DNA from: UBA2334 sp964396895 | GTDB lineage: Bacteria; Pseudomonadota; Gammaproteobacteria; Burkholderiales; Burkholderiaceae_C | Direction: 5' to 3' | DNA: 64,000 nt | Assembly (NCBI GenBank): GCA_964396895.1 | Contig: CAYNGJ010000010.1 | Location: forward strand, 71,287 to 135,286 | Shown: positions 50,037 through 59,401 of the stretch, one piece after another | Numbering within the stretch: the first letter of the stretch is position 1 | Layout: the number at the start of each line of letters is the position of its first letter | Notes under the pieces: generated by a model | The model's database searches: none | The model's input: only the letters and a program-made list of their open reading frames with translations | What the model was told of the DNA's origin: nothing | Made by a program: the position numbers and the translations under genes

Positions 50037-52148
50037 TCAGAACGTCGCGCCTTCGGCAGCCAGTTTGGCCAGCAGCGGTGCGGGCTGCCAGAAGTTGGCG
50101 TCGTCCAGCGGGTTTTTGGCAAAGCGCTTCATGGCCTGCACCACGTTGAACAGCCCGATTTCGTTGGCGTAGTTCAGCGGGCCGCCCCGGTACACAGGGA
50201 AGCCGTAGCCAAAGATGTAGACGATGTCGATGTCGCTGGCCTTGTTGGCAATGCCCTCTTCCAGAATGTGCGCGGCTTCGTTCACCAGGCTGAACACCAG
50301 GCGCTGCACAATTTCTTCGTCCGAAATTTTGCGGGGCGTGATGCCCAACGCAGCGCGGTGGTCGGCAATCATTTGCTCGACTTCCGCATTGGGGATGGCG
50401 TCGCGTTTGCCGGGCACGTAGTCGTACCAGCCTGCGCCGGTTTTCTGGCCAAAGCGGCCTTTTTCGCACAGCAGGTCAGCGGTTTTGCTGTACTTCATGC
50501 CTGGCTTTTCCACGTAGCGGCGCTTGCGGATGGCAAAGCCAATGTCGTTGCCGGCCAAGTCCCCCATGCGGAAGGGGCCCATGGCAAAGCCAAACTTTTC
50601 AATGGCTTTGTCCACCTGCTGCGGGGTGCAGCCTTCGTCCAGCAGGAAACCGCCTTGGCGGCCGTACTGCTCAATCATGCGGTTGCCAATGAAGCCGTCG
50701 CACACGCCCGACACCACGGCGGTTTTCTTGATCTTCTTGGAAATGGCCATCACGGTGGCCAGCACGTCGTGGGCCGTGGCCTTGCCGCGCACCACTTCCA
50801 ACAGCTTCATGACGTTGGCGGGGCTGAAAAAGTGCATGCCCACCACGTCTTGCGGGCGGCTGGTGAAGCCGGCAATTTTGTCCACGTCCAGCGTGGAGGT
50901 GTTGCTGGCCAGAATGGCGCCGGGCTTGCATACGCGGTCCAGCTCTTTGAACACGGCCTCTTTCACGCCGATTTCTTCAAACACGGCCTCAATGACCAAA
51001 TCGGCATCTTTCAGGTCGTCGTAGCTCAGCGTGGTGCTCAGCAGGGCCATGCGCTGGTCCAGCTTCTCTTGCTTGAGCTTGCCTTTTTTGACCTGGGCTT
51101 CGTAGTTTTTGCGCATGGTGCCCACGCCACGGTCCAGGGCTTCTTGCTTCATTTCCAGCATCTTGACGGCGATGCCCGCGTTCAGGAAGTTCATGGCAAT
51201 GCCGCCACCCATGGTGCCCGCACCGATGATGCCCACGCTGTTGATGGGGCGCTTGGGCGTGCTCTCGGGCACGTCCGGAATTTTGCTGGCGGCGCGCTCG
51301 GCCACAAACAGGTGGCGCAGCGAGCGGCACTCGGAGGTCCACATCAGGTTGATGAAAATTTCACGCTCAAAGGCCATGCCGTCTTCAAACTTGCGCTTGG
51401 TGGCGGCTTCGACAGCGTCCACGCACTTGGCAGGTGCGGGGAAGTTTTTGGCCATGCCCTTGACCATGTTGCGCGCAAACTGAAAGTAAGCGTCGCCGTC
51501 TTTGTGCTTGCACGGCAGGTTGCGCACCAGCGGGAAGGCGCTGCCGTCGGCGGCGTGTTTGGCGGCCACTTCGCGGGCCAGGGCCAGGGCCTCTTCAGCC
51601 AGGGTTTCGGGGCTGGCGGCCAGCTTGTCAAACAGCTTTTGACCGGGCAGTTGGGCCAGCATTTCGGCCTTGACGGGCTCGCCGCTGACGATCATGTTCA
51701 GCGCGGCTTCTACGCCCAGCACACGGGGCAGGCGCTGCGTGCCGCCCGCGCCAGGAATGAGGCCCAGCTTCACTTCGGGCAAGGCCACGCTGCAGCCGGG
51801 GGCGGCAATGCGGTAGTGCGCACCCAGCGCCAACTCCAGACCACCCCCCATGCACACACTGTGAATGGCGGCCACCACGGGCTTGCTGGTGGCTTCCAGG
51901 GCGCGGATCACGCTCAGCAAGTTGGGCTCTTGGATGGCCTTGGGGGAACCGAATTCTTTGATGTCGGCCCCGCCCGAAAAGGCCTTGCCCGCCCCGGTGA
52001 TGACGATGGCTTTGACGGCCGGATCGGCCTCGGCCTGCTCCAGCCCGGCCACGATGGCCTGGCGGGTGGACAGCCCCAGCCCGTTGACGGGTGGGTTGTT
52101 CAGGGTGATCACGGCCACGTCGCCGTGGACTTGGGTTTGCGCTGTCAT
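50037..52148 (-). CDS. FadB-like enoyl-CoA hydratase / 3-hydroxyacyl-CoA dehydrogenase
   Basis: A 703-residue two-enzyme protein. The crotonase half (about 1-200) has ITGAGKAFSGGADIKEFG and SVCMGGGLELALGAHYR (oxyanion loop), with acid residues in GLIPGAGGTQRL. The dehydrogenase half has a Rossmann start SVGIIGAGTMGGGIA, HFFSPANVMKLLEVV and a C-terminal domain ending in the NEAAHILEEGIA region. It carries out two beta-oxidation steps. The ATG at 52148 has AGGAG upstream. Confidence 0.95.
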   Translation of the reverse strand: MTAQTQVHGDVAVITLNNPPVNGLGLSTRQAIVAGLEQAEADPAVKAIVITGAGKAFSGGADIKEFGSPKAIQEPNLLSVIRALEATSKPVVAAIHSVCMGGGLELALGAHYRIAAPGCSVALPEVKLGLIPGAGGTQRLPRVLGVEAALNMIVSGEPVKAEMLAQLPGQKLFDKLAASPETLAEEALALAREVAAKHAADGSAFPLVRNLPCKHKDGDAYFQFARNMVKGMAKNFPAPAKCVDAVEAATKRKFEDGMAFEREIFINLMWTSECRSLRHLFVAERAASKIPDVPESTPKRPINSVGIIGAGTMGGGIAMNFLNAGIAVKMLEMKQEALDRGVGTMRKNYEAQVKKGKLKQEKLDQRMALLSTTLSYDDLKDADLVIEAVFEEIGVKEAVFKELDRVCKPGAILASNTSTLDVDKIAGFTSRPQDVVGMHFFSPANVMKLLEVVRGKATAHDVLATVMAISKKIKKTAVVSGVCDGFIGNRMIEQYGRQGGFLLDEGCTPQQVDKAIEKFGFAMGPFRMGDLAGNDIGFAIRKRRYVEKPGMKYSKTADLLCEKGRFGQKTGAGWYDYVPGKRDAIPNAEVEQMIADHRAALGITPRKISDEEIVQRLVFSLVNEAAHILEEGIANKASDIDIVYIFGYGFPVYRGGPLNYANEIGLFNVVQAMKRFAKNPLDDANFWQPAPLLAKLAAEGATF

Positions 52149-52246
52149 CGGTTGAGTCTCCTGGGTGGGGCCGGTTGGTCAGGCCACCGTCATAAAAAAG
52201 AACGACCGTGCGAATTTACGCGCTAAAACCCACGGTGTGAATCGGT

Positions 52247-52268
52247 GCTTGTCCCAGTTGGGACAAGC
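52247..52268. promoter_or_regulatory. 10-bp perfect inverted repeat, candidate operator
   Basis: Arms GCTTGTCCCA and TGGGACAAGC around a two-base centre. It lies in the divergent spacer, about 100 bp from the FadB-like start and 40 bp before gspA. There is no T-run, so an operator is more likely than a terminator. The binding protein is unknown. Confidence 0.6.
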
Positions 52269-52306
52269 CTGGGGCCACGCACTGGCGGCCCGCTATCCTC
52301 GGCGGC

Positions 52307-54022
52307 ATGTACGCGCAGCATTTCGGCTTACGGCAAGACCCTTTTTCCATTGCCCCAGACCCCCGCTTTCTGTTCATGAGCGAGCGCCACCGCGAGGCGC
52401 TGGCGCACCTGTTGTACGGCGTGACCGCAGAGCAAGGCCCGGCGGCGGGCGGGGGGAGCAGCGGTGGCTTTGTGCTGCTGACCGGCGACATCGGCACCGG
52501 CAAGACCACCATCTGCCGCTGTTTTCTGGCGCAGGTGCCCAAGGGTTGTCGTGTGGCCTACATCTTCAACCCCAGGCTCAGCGTGCTGGAGTTGCTGCAA
52601 ACCATGGTGGAAGAGTTCCGCCTGGCGTTGCCCGCCCAGGTGGCGCAAGCGCCCACGCTCAAAAACCACATTGATGCGCTCAACGCCTTTTTGCTGGCCC
52701 GCCACGCCGCGGGCGAAGGGTGTGTGCTGGTCATTGACGAGGCACAAAACCTGCCCGCCGACGTGCTGGAGCAGCTGCGCCTGCTCACCAACCTGGAAAC
52801 CAACGAGCGCAAGCTGCTGCAAATTGTGCTGATCGGCCAGCCCGAGCTGCGCACCTTGCTGAACCAGCCACACATGGAGCAACTGGCCCAGCGCGTGGTG
52901 GCCCGGTTTCACCTGGATGCCCTGACCGAGACCGAAACCGCACACTACATTGCCCACCGTCTGGCGGTGGCGGGCCACAGTGGCCCCCTGCCCTTCGACG
53001 CGGCAGCGCTGCGGCGCATCCACCGGCTGGCCCACGGCGTGCCCCGACGCATCAACCTCGTGTGTGGACGGGCATTGCTGGGGGCCTGGGCGCAGGGGCT
53101 GGGCCAGGTCAACGTGCCGGTGGTGAACAAGGCCGCGGCCGAGGTGTGGGGCGATGTGCCCACCACCCCGCACCAGCGGGGGTGGGCATGGCGCGGGGGG
53201 TGGCCACCGTGGGCCAACCACACGGGGCTGCCGGTTGTGCTGGGTGCGGCCGTGCTGGCCCTGGCAGGCGGGTGGGGTTGGTGGGGCGGGCCACTGCACA
53301 TCCCACCGGACGGGGATGACGCGGCCCCCTCCGCTTCAGCCACCGCCACCGGCGTCCCCACGCCGACCGCCGGCCAGACCCCATTGAGCGACCCCGCCGA
53401 CGACTTGCACGCCCTCTTGCCCACGCTGCCACACACGGTGGACGACGCCTGGGGCGAACTGGCCCGGCACTGGGGTTTTTCGACCAGTGCCCACGCCAGC
53501 CCGTGCGAAGCCGCTGCTGGCCAATCCCTGGCGTGCTACACCCATGACCAGTTCAACGGGGCCTTGCTCAGGCAGCTGAACCGCCCCGGTGTGCTGACCC
53601 TCCACTTCCCCGGCACCAGCCCTGTGTACGCCACCCTGGTGGGTTTGGACGCGGCCCACGCGCGCGTGCTGCTCAACGGACAAACCCACACCGTGCGTTG
53701 GGCGCAGTTGGCTGCCGTGTGGCGGGGCGAGTGGGCCACCTTCTGGCACCCCCCGCCCGGCTACACCCAGCGCCTCGCCGACGGCGTGGGCGGCCCACCC
53801 ATTGACTGGCTGGTGCAACAACTCAACGCATTGGACGGCGCGCCACCCCCGGCCACCAGCGCGCCACCTGCCCGTCTGGACACCGTGCTGCGCGAGCGCG
53901 TGCGGGCCTTCCAGCGCGCCCACGGCCTGCCCACCGACGGAAGGCCGGGGGCCATGACCTTCATGCAAATCGAACAAGCCACCGGGACCCAGGTCCTGCG
54001 GCTGCACACCCCACCGCACTGA
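52307..54022 (+). CDS. gspA: GspA/ExeA-type secretion ATPase with peptidoglycan-binding domain
   Basis: A 571-residue inner-membrane protein. It has an AAA+ N-terminus MYAQHFGLRQDPFSIAPDP, a Walker A GDIGTGKT (60-67) and a Walker B CVLVIDEAQ (about 139-146). A membrane segment lies at about 307-327 and a C-terminal peptidoglycan-binding domain at about 505-560. With GspB it helps place or assemble the type II secretin through the cell wall. gspB follows 21 bp later; the core type II genes are outside the window. Confidence 0.9.
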   Translation: MYAQHFGLRQDPFSIAPDPRFLFMSERHREALAHLLYGVTAEQGPAAGGGSSGGFVLLTGDIGTGKTTICRCFLAQVPKGCRVAYIFNPRLSVLELLQTMVEEFRLALPAQVAQAPTLKNHIDALNAFLLARHAAGEGCVLVIDEAQNLPADVLEQLRLLTNLETNERKLLQIVLIGQPELRTLLNQPHMEQLAQRVVARFHLDALTETETAHYIAHRLAVAGHSGPLPFDAAALRRIHRLAHGVPRRINLVCGRALLGAWAQGLGQVNVPVVNKAAAEVWGDVPTTPHQRGWAWRGGWPPWANHTGLPVVLGAAVLALAGGWGWWGGPLHIPPDGDDAAPSASATATGVPTPTAGQTPLSDPADDLHALLPTLPHTVDDAWGELARHWGFSTSAHASPCEAAAGQSLACYTHDQFNGALLRQLNRPGVLTLHFPGTSPVYATLVGLDAAHARVLLNGQTHTVRWAQLAAVWRGEWATFWHPPPGYTQRLADGVGGPPIDWLVQQLNALDGAPPPATSAPPARLDTVLRERVRAFQRAHGLPTDGRPGAMTFMQIEQATGTQVLRLHTPPH

Positions 54023-54043
54023 GCACGGTCCCCCGTTACACCC

Positions 54044-54733
54044 ATGTCTTACATCCTTGATGCCCTGCAACGGGCCGAAGCCGAACGCGGGCAAGGGCAG
54101 GTCCCCAGCCTGCACGCCCTCCCTTCGTCCACCCGCCCCACCGCGCCACCCAACGGTCCCCGAGGCGGTCGCCACCGTTGGGTGGCCGCCGCAGCCCTGT
54201 TGGCGGTGGTGGCCCTGGTGCTGTGGCTGAACCTGGACCGTGTGCTGGCACCGGCGCCGACAGCAGCACCCGTCCCTGCCGCCGCGCCTGAGCGGACGCC
54301 CGCACCGGCCCCAGAGCTGGCAACCGCACCGACACCAGCAGCACCGCCCGCGCCAGCCGCCCAGCCGGTGGCCACGCCCTCACCTGTGACAGGGCCTGCG
54401 CCGCGCGCCTCCGACGCAGCAGCGCCCTCCCCCAAAGCCCCGCGCACCCAGCCGGCGAAAAAAGCCGTCCCCAGCGCGGACCCCGACGCAGCTCCGGCCA
54501 GCCGCACTGTGCCCCTGCTGGCCGAACTGCCCGAGGCCTTGCGCCGTGAGGTGCCGCCCCTGCACATCACCGGCGCGGTGTATTCCGCCAACCCCGGGCA
54601 GCGCTTGCTGGTGGTGAACAACCAGGTGCTGACGCAGGGAAGCCAGGCCGCGCCCGGTGTGGTGCTGGAGGAGATTGCGCCGCACAACGCGGTGTTCAGC
54701 GTCAACGGCAGCCGATTTCGCTTGGGCCACTGA
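54044..54733 (+). CDS. gspB: GspB-type general secretion pathway protein
   Basis: A 229-residue protein starting MSYILDALQRAEAERGQGQV, the family signature. A single membrane segment (about 46-63), a long Pro/Ala-rich periplasmic spacer and a C-terminal domain follow (PPLHITGAVYSANPGQRLLV). It partners GspA for secretin assembly in the type II pathway. The gene converges with arsM, leaving a 12-bp gap and no visible terminator. Confidence 0.9.
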   Translation: MSYILDALQRAEAERGQGQVPSLHALPSSTRPTAPPNGPRGGRHRWVAAAALLAVVALVLWLNLDRVLAPAPTAAPVPAAAPERTPAPAPELATAPTPAAPPAPAAQPVATPSPVTGPAPRASDAAAPSPKAPRTQPAKKAVPSADPDAAPASRTVPLLAELPEALRREVPPLHITGAVYSANPGQRLLVVNNQVLTQGSQAAPGVVLEEIAPHNAVFSVNGSRFRLGH

Positions 54734-54745
54734 CGCGGCAGCGCC

Positions 54746-55834
54746 TCAGCAGCAGGCCCCGCTGGCCGCACCCGCCCCGGCGCCGCCTTGGTCAAAGGGC
54801 AGCACAGTGCCGCAACCTTCAAAAATGCCGAAGTGGCGCGAAAAGTCGCCCACAAACTGAAAATGCGGGGCCAAACGCGTGCCATGCAGCATGTGCCAGG
54901 TGTTGCCACACACGGCAAACACCTTGCCGGTGGGGATGTCGTGGTGGGCGTCCAGCACCAAGTGGTCGGGGTGTTCGGCAATGGTGCCCCGGTACACCAC
55001 GGCCTGACCGTAATCCTCACAGGCGGTTTCCAGCTGCGGCAGGTGGAACAGGCGGTAGGTGGCCGAGTAAAAGCGCAAGGGCCCCGCACGCTGGGCCAGC
55101 ACCGGGTCGGTGATGAGCAGTGGGCGGCTCTCCACCAGCCGGGGATCGGCAAACCCGTGGCGGTGCGACAGGCGCTCAAAGTCCTTCCAGTACAACGCGC
55201 CACCCAGGCATTCGCCATAAAGCACCGGGTCGTTGCGCACCTCGACGGGCACACGTCGGTCAGCGTACACGTCAGAGAAATAAAACTCGCCACCGGGCTT
55301 GAGCAGGTGGGCCACCCCGGCCATCACGGCTTCTTTGTCGGGCGAGAGGTTGACCACGCAGTTGGACACGATGACGTCGAAACTGCCGGGCTCCAGCCCC
55401 AGATCGGCCAGGCGCTCGATGTGGCCTTGCACAAAACGCACGTTGTCAAACCCGAACACCTCGGCGTGGTGGGCCTGGTGGCGGCGGGCCACGGCCAGTT
55501 GCTCATCCGTCATGTCAACCCCCACCACCTGGCCTGTGGGCCCCACGAGCTGGGCCAGGGCGTACACGTCGCGGCCCGCGCCACAGCCCAGGTCAAGCAC
55601 GCGGCAACCGGCCAACAGCGGCGGGCACACCAGGCCGCAGCCGTAGTAGCGCGACAGCACCTCGGGGTGAATGCGCGCCAGCAGGGGTTTGAGCCATTCG
55701 GGCATGGCACTGACGTCGCAGCAGGCGCTGGTCTTCAGGTCGGCGCTGCTTTGCAGTTGCTGGCCGTAATAGTCGGCCACCAGGGCGTGCGTGGCGGCGT
55801 GCGCGGCGGGGGATGCTTCGGGGGTCTGGGTCAT
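54746..55834 (-). CDS. arsM: Arsenite S-adenosylmethionine methyltransferase ArsM-like
   Basis: A 362-residue methyltransferase. The SAM-binding motif VLDLGCGAGRDVY is at about 79-91, with VVGVDMTDEQLAVARRHQ and FSDVYADRRVP. Arsenite-ligand candidates are Cys159 (VSNCVVNLSPDK) and Cys209 (GECLGGALYW), with Cys38/39 and Cys66 near the N-terminus (SACC, YYGCG). It has the long C-terminal domain of bacterial ArsM. It converts arsenite to methylated arsenicals; here it likely makes the dimethylarsenical that ArsS uses. It is the last gene of the operon. Confidence 0.9.
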   Translation of the reverse strand: MTQTPEASPAAHAATHALVADYYGQQLQSSADLKTSACCDVSAMPEWLKPLLARIHPEVLSRYYGCGLVCPPLLAGCRVLDLGCGAGRDVYALAQLVGPTGQVVGVDMTDEQLAVARRHQAHHAEVFGFDNVRFVQGHIERLADLGLEPGSFDVIVSNCVVNLSPDKEAVMAGVAHLLKPGGEFYFSDVYADRRVPVEVRNDPVLYGECLGGALYWKDFERLSHRHGFADPRLVESRPLLITDPVLAQRAGPLRFYSATYRLFHLPQLETACEDYGQAVVYRGTIAEHPDHLVLDAHHDIPTGKVFAVCGNTWHMLHGTRLAPHFQFVGDFSRHFGIFEGCGTVLPFDQGGAGAGAASGACC

Positions 55835-55843
55835 GGTGATGGG

Positions 55844-56548
55844 TTAAAACAATTGAGAGCAAAGAAACAATGGCAGGTGTGCCATATCGGCCAATTCATC
55901 AACATCCTGCAGCGGAACACCTTGCCAGAGGCTCAGCCCCAGGGCGTGGACGCGCGCCCGGGTCAGGTCGGCCACGTCTGCCGTGCTCCAAGGCATGTGC
56001 TCGAACAGCTGGGGCACGTGTTGGCGCAGGCCCAGCAGCACGTAGCCGCCGTCGGTGGCGGGCAGCAACACGGCGTCGTGTCGCTGCAATTGCCGGGCGG
56101 CTTCGTTCAGCAGGGTGGGGCTGAGGGTGGGGCAATCGGTGCCCACCAGCAACACCGCCCGCCCACTGGCGGTGACGCGCTGGCTGGCGCGCCCCATGCG
56201 CTGGCCCAGGTCACCGTCGCCCTGGTCGGTCCAGGACCAGTGGGGCTGACCGGGGTGGGGACCGTGGGGCAGCTCAGCCGCCCAATCGGCATGGCCGGGG
56301 CCGGGTGCGCTGCACAGCTCGGCACTCTGTGGCCCCGCGCCACCGGGGGCCGCGCAGGCGGCTTGCACGCGGGCCAGCGCGTCGTGCAGCAGCAGGCTGG
56401 CCAGGCGGGCGGCACCGTCAGCCCCCAGCGCGGGGGCCAGGCGGGTTTTGGCCCGACCGGGCAGCGGCGCCTTGGCCAACACCACCGTGTGCACTGGCAG
56501 GGCAGGCCCCCATGGCGGGGTACCGTGCAAGGGGTGTGGCGCGTTCAC
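55844..56548 (-). CDS. Small transferase 1, rSAM/selenodomain-associated (TIGR04282-like)
   Basis: A 234-residue soluble nucleotidyl/sugar-transferase-like protein with VVLAKAPLPGRAKTRLAPAL, VGTDCPTLSPTLL and LPATDGGYVLLGL. Such proteins recur in the arsenosugar/rSAM-selenodomain clusters and are proposed to handle the sugar part. The GTG at 56548 overlaps the stop of the next-upstream gene by four bases (GTGA). The reaction is unproven. Confidence 0.8.
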   Translation of the reverse strand: MNAPHPLHGTPPWGPALPVHTVVLAKAPLPGRAKTRLAPALGADGAARLASLLLHDALARVQAACAAPGGAGPQSAELCSAPGPGHADWAAELPHGPHPGQPHWSWTDQGDGDLGQRMGRASQRVTASGRAVLLVGTDCPTLSPTLLNEAARQLQRHDAVLLPATDGGYVLLGLRQHVPQLFEHMPWSTADVADLTRARVHALGLSLWQGVPLQDVDELADMAHLPLFLCSQLF

Positions 56549-57222
56549 CGGTAGCTCCGCGCCAAGCGCTCGGGGCTGGCACCCAACCAGTAGGCCAAGC
56601 GCAAGCGCCACATCAGTGCCATGGTGCGCCACAGGCCGCGCTGCTCCCAGCGGCGGCCCGAGGTGCTCACGCGCAGGTGCAGGCAATGGGGTGGTGCCAG
56701 GCGTTTCAAGCGGGCTGAGATTTCGATGTCTTCCATCAGCGGCTGGTCGGGGAACCCGCCCACGGCGTCGAAAGCGGCACGGGTCATGAACAGCGCCTGG
56801 TCACCGGTGGCAATGCCCGTGAGGCGGGAGCGCCGGTTCATGAACCACGCAATGACGCGCAGCATGGGGTGGTGCCCGGCGATGTGGACATCAAAGCGCC
56901 CCCACGCGTGCGGGCCACCCGCGTGCAGGGCGCGCTGCGCGGTGGCCAGCGCCTCGGCGGGCACCTGCGTGTCGGCGTGCAAAAACAGCAGGTGTTCGCC
57001 CTGCGCAGCGGCGGCACCGGCGTTCATCTGGCGGGCCCTGCCCCGGGGGGCTGTCACCACCCGGGCGCCATGGCGGGCGGCCAGCTCGGGCGTGCCGTCG
57101 GTGCTGCCGCCGTCGGCCACCACCACCTCCACACCGGGCAGGGCTTGGTGCGCCAGGGTGGCCAGGACGTCGGGCAAGGCCTGGGCCTCGTTGAGCACCG
57201 GCAGGACAACAGACAGGGTCAC
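56545..57222 (-). CDS. Small glycosyltransferase 2, rSAM/selenodomain-associated (TIGR04283-like)
   Basis: A 225-residue GT-A-type glycosyltransferase. VVLPVLNEAQALPDVL opens the chain, with VVVADGGSTDGT, LLFLHADTQVP (a DxD-like site) and GRFDVHIAG. It is the usual partner of ArsS and the first transferase in arsenosugar clusters, where glycosyl transfer to the arsenic nucleoside is inferred. A GTG start (57222) lies 14 bp after the arsS stop. Confidence 0.85.
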   Translation of the reverse strand: MTLSVVLPVLNEAQALPDVLATLAHQALPGVEVVVADGGSTDGTPELAARHGARVVTAPRGRARQMNAGAAAAQGEHLLFLHADTQVPAEALATAQRALHAGGPHAWGRFDVHIAGHHPMLRVIAWFMNRRSRLTGIATGDQALFMTRAAFDAVGGFPDQPLMEDIEISARLKRLAPPHCLHLRVSTSGRRWEQRGLWRTMALMWRLRLAYWLGASPERLARSYR

Positions 57223-57236
57223 GGGGTCAGACGTGC

Positions 57237-58205
57237 TCAGTGGTCCAGCGCCCCGCCGCAGCTGCTGCCTTGCCCAGCCGTGCAGCCATAGCAGTGCCCC
57301 GCGACGCGAATGGGGGCATCGAGCGCGGGGGCATCCGCCTGCAACAGGTCACGCAGGTGCCGGCGCACGCCGGCTGTGCCCAACGGCAGGCCCAGCTGCT
57401 GGTTGAAGTCGCAGTCGTACAGCCAGCCTTGCCAGTCCACGCTCACCAGGCTGCGGCACATCACGCCCGGCAGGTTGGCGTCCTGGTGGTGGGCCTTGAG
57501 CAGGGCCATGTAGGTGTGGAACGTGCCTTTGGACACCAGGGTGGAACCAAAGCGTTGGATGGGCATGTTGGCCAGGGCCAACAATCGGTTGAACACCACG
57601 CCAAAGTGCTGGGCCAGTTCGCGCTGGTAGTCGGCCTGCAGGCCTTGCTGGTTGGGGGGCAAGGAGGGCCCCTGGGGGTTGTAAACCAGGTTCAGCACCA
57701 GCCCGCTGCCGGGCTGGCCGTAGCCCAGCGCGTTGAGGCGCTGCAGCCCGGCGATGCTGCGCTCAAACACGCCGTCGCCGCGCTGGCGGTCCACGTTGGC
57801 GGCCGAGTAGCACGGCAGCGAGGCCACCACCTCCACCCGCTGGGCGGCCAGAAACTCGGCCAGATCTTCCTGCCCGGGCTCGGAAAGGATGGTTAGGTTG
57901 CAGCGGTCAATCACCCGCACACCCTGAGCGCGGGCCTGCACCACCAGGTCTCGGAAGCCCTCGTGCAACTCGGGCGCGCCACCGGTCAGGTCCAGGGTGG
58001 TGGCATTTTGGGCCGCCAGCACCTGGGGGATGAGGGCCAGGTGGTCGGCCTCCATCATTTCGGTGCGCTGCGGGCTGGCGTTGACGTGGCAGTGCAGGCA
58101 GCTCTGGTTGCACTTGTAGCCCAGGTTCACCTGCAAAGTGTCCAGGGTGGTGCGCTGCAGCGGGGGGAAGCGGACGGCTTCCAGCAAGGGCAAGGTGTCG
58201 TGCAT
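57237..58205 (-). CDS. arsS: Arsenosugar biosynthesis radical SAM protein ArsS
   Basis: A 322-residue radical SAM enzyme. The [4Fe-4S] site is CxxxCxxC at Cys32/36/39 in YKCNQSCLHCHVNAS. The C-terminal cysteine-rich block (Cys305, 308 and 316 in GHCYGCTAGQGSSCGG, with Cys250 and Cys265) fits the auxiliary-cluster/selenodomain region. In the known route, ArsS joins a 5'-deoxyadenosyl group to dimethylarsenite on the way to oxo-arsenosugar. No in-frame TGA for selenocysteine was needed. The ATG at 58205 is preceded by GAGAA. Confidence 0.9.
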   Translation of the reverse strand: MHDTLPLLEAVRFPPLQRTTLDTLQVNLGYKCNQSCLHCHVNASPQRTEMMEADHLALIPQVLAAQNATTLDLTGGAPELHEGFRDLVVQARAQGVRVIDRCNLTILSEPGQEDLAEFLAAQRVEVVASLPCYSAANVDRQRGDGVFERSIAGLQRLNALGYGQPGSGLVLNLVYNPQGPSLPPNQQGLQADYQRELAQHFGVVFNRLLALANMPIQRFGSTLVSKGTFHTYMALLKAHHQDANLPGVMCRSLVSVDWQGWLYDCDFNQQLGLPLGTAGVRRHLRDLLQADAPALDAPIRVAGHCYGCTAGQGSSCGGALDH

Positions 58206-58263
58206 GGGGTGGTTCTCGGGGCGCTCAACAAACGGGGACGGTGGGAGGAATGGGCAGCGGTGC

Positions 58264-59193
58264 TCAGGCCAGCAGCACGGCCAGGCGCTCGCGCACATCG
58301 GGGGCCATGGCGTCGGGCTGGGTGACCAGGGACTGGGACAGCGCGGTGTGGGCCTCGCTGGCAGGGTGCTCGTGCCCCAGCAGGCGAATGGCCTCGGCGG
58401 CAATCAACTGGGCGCGACCCGCGTTTTTCAACAGGTTTTCCAGCGCCATGGTGGCCGTGACGTGGGCCTCGCGCGGGTGCCAACAGTCGTAATCGGTGAC
58501 CATGGCCAGGGTGGCATAGGCCATTTGCGCCTCGCGGGCCAGCTTGGCTTCGGGCAGGTTGGTCATGCCGATGACACCACCACCCAGCGTGCGGTACATG
58601 TGGCTCTCGGCCCGGCTGGAGAACTGTGGCCCCTCCATGCACACATAGGTGCCTTGGGTGTGCAGGGTCACGCCGTGGTCGGTGCCGCTGGCCGCCTCCT
58701 GCTCCAGCACCTGGCGCACGGCGCGGCCCAGCGCGTTGGCGGTGGCGGCACACACCGGGTCGGCCATGGACACATGGGCCACGGCCCCTTGCCCAAAAAA
58801 GCTGGACTCGCGCCGTTTGGTGAAGTCCATGAACTGATCGGGCAACACCATGTCCAGGCGCTTAAAGTCTTCGCGCAACGAACCCACCGCCGACAACGAC
58901 AGCACGTACTTCACCCCCAGCATCTTGAGGGCATACAGGTTGGCGCGGTACGGCACCTCGGAGGGCAACAGGCGGTGGCCGCGCCCGTGTCGGGCGAGAA
59001 ACGCCACGGGCACAGCGTGCACCGTGCCGGTGACCAGCACCTCGGAGGGGCGGCCATAGGGTGTGTCCAACGCCACCTCGCAGGCGTTTTGCAGGGCGTC
59101 CATCTGGTACAGGCCGCTGCCACCCAGCACGCCCACCAGGGCGCGTGGCGTGGACGGTGGCGTGCCTGAATCAGCAAGGCGGGGTTCACTCAT
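58264..59193 (-). CDS. mtnP: Purine nucleoside phosphorylase family (MTA phosphorylase-like)
   Basis: A 309-residue phosphorylase. The phosphate loop GVLGGSGLYQMD is at about 21-32, with RHGRGHRLLPSEVPYRAN, METGPQFS-type CMEGPQFSSRAESHM and adenine-recognising VTDYDCW. It cleaves 5'-substituted adenosines to adenine and a ribose 1-phosphate. In this cluster its likely role is to remove adenine from the arsenic nucleoside made by ArsS, though general methylthioadenosine recycling is possible. The ATG at 59193 follows GGAG. It is the first gene of the operon. Confidence 0.88.
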   Translation of the reverse strand: MSEPRLADSGTPPSTPRALVGVLGGSGLYQMDALQNACEVALDTPYGRPSEVLVTGTVHAVPVAFLARHGRGHRLLPSEVPYRANLYALKMLGVKYVLSLSAVGSLREDFKRLDMVLPDQFMDFTKRRESSFFGQGAVAHVSMADPVCAATANALGRAVRQVLEQEAASGTDHGVTLHTQGTYVCMEGPQFSSRAESHMYRTLGGGVIGMTNLPEAKLAREAQMAYATLAMVTDYDCWHPREAHVTATMALENLLKNAGRAQLIAAEAIRLLGHEHPASEAHTALSQSLVTQPDAMAPDVRERLAVLLA

Positions 59194-59344
59194 GGGGGTG
59201 GTCTCCGTGGGGTGGGGTCAATGAACATCGGGGCCATGGTGTCATGGGCGCATCGGGGCAAATTCTCGGTGAACTGGCCCACAGGGTGGGCGACAGGGTT
59301 TCAGGCTACACCGCGTTGTGGGCTTGGTCGGTGGGTGCAGGGGC

Positions 59345-59376
59345 TTTCTTACACAGGTAACCTCGGTTGTAAGAAA
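59345..59376. promoter_or_regulatory. 9-bp inverted repeat in arsenosugar divergent promoter region
   Basis: TTTCTTACA (59345-59353) and TGTAAGAAA (59368-59376) are perfect arms 14 bp apart, with GGTAACC between them. They sit between the divergent phosphorylase and VTT-flavoprotein genes, 26 bp before the latter start. They could bind a repressor for both sides. No arsR-like gene is in the window. Confidence 0.6.
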
Positions 59377-59401
59377 CAATGTCCCCAGCCGACACACACC
59401 C

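Noticed and set aside
50016..52226. 736-residue plus-strand ORF
   Set aside because: Antisense to the FadB-like gene; no domain.
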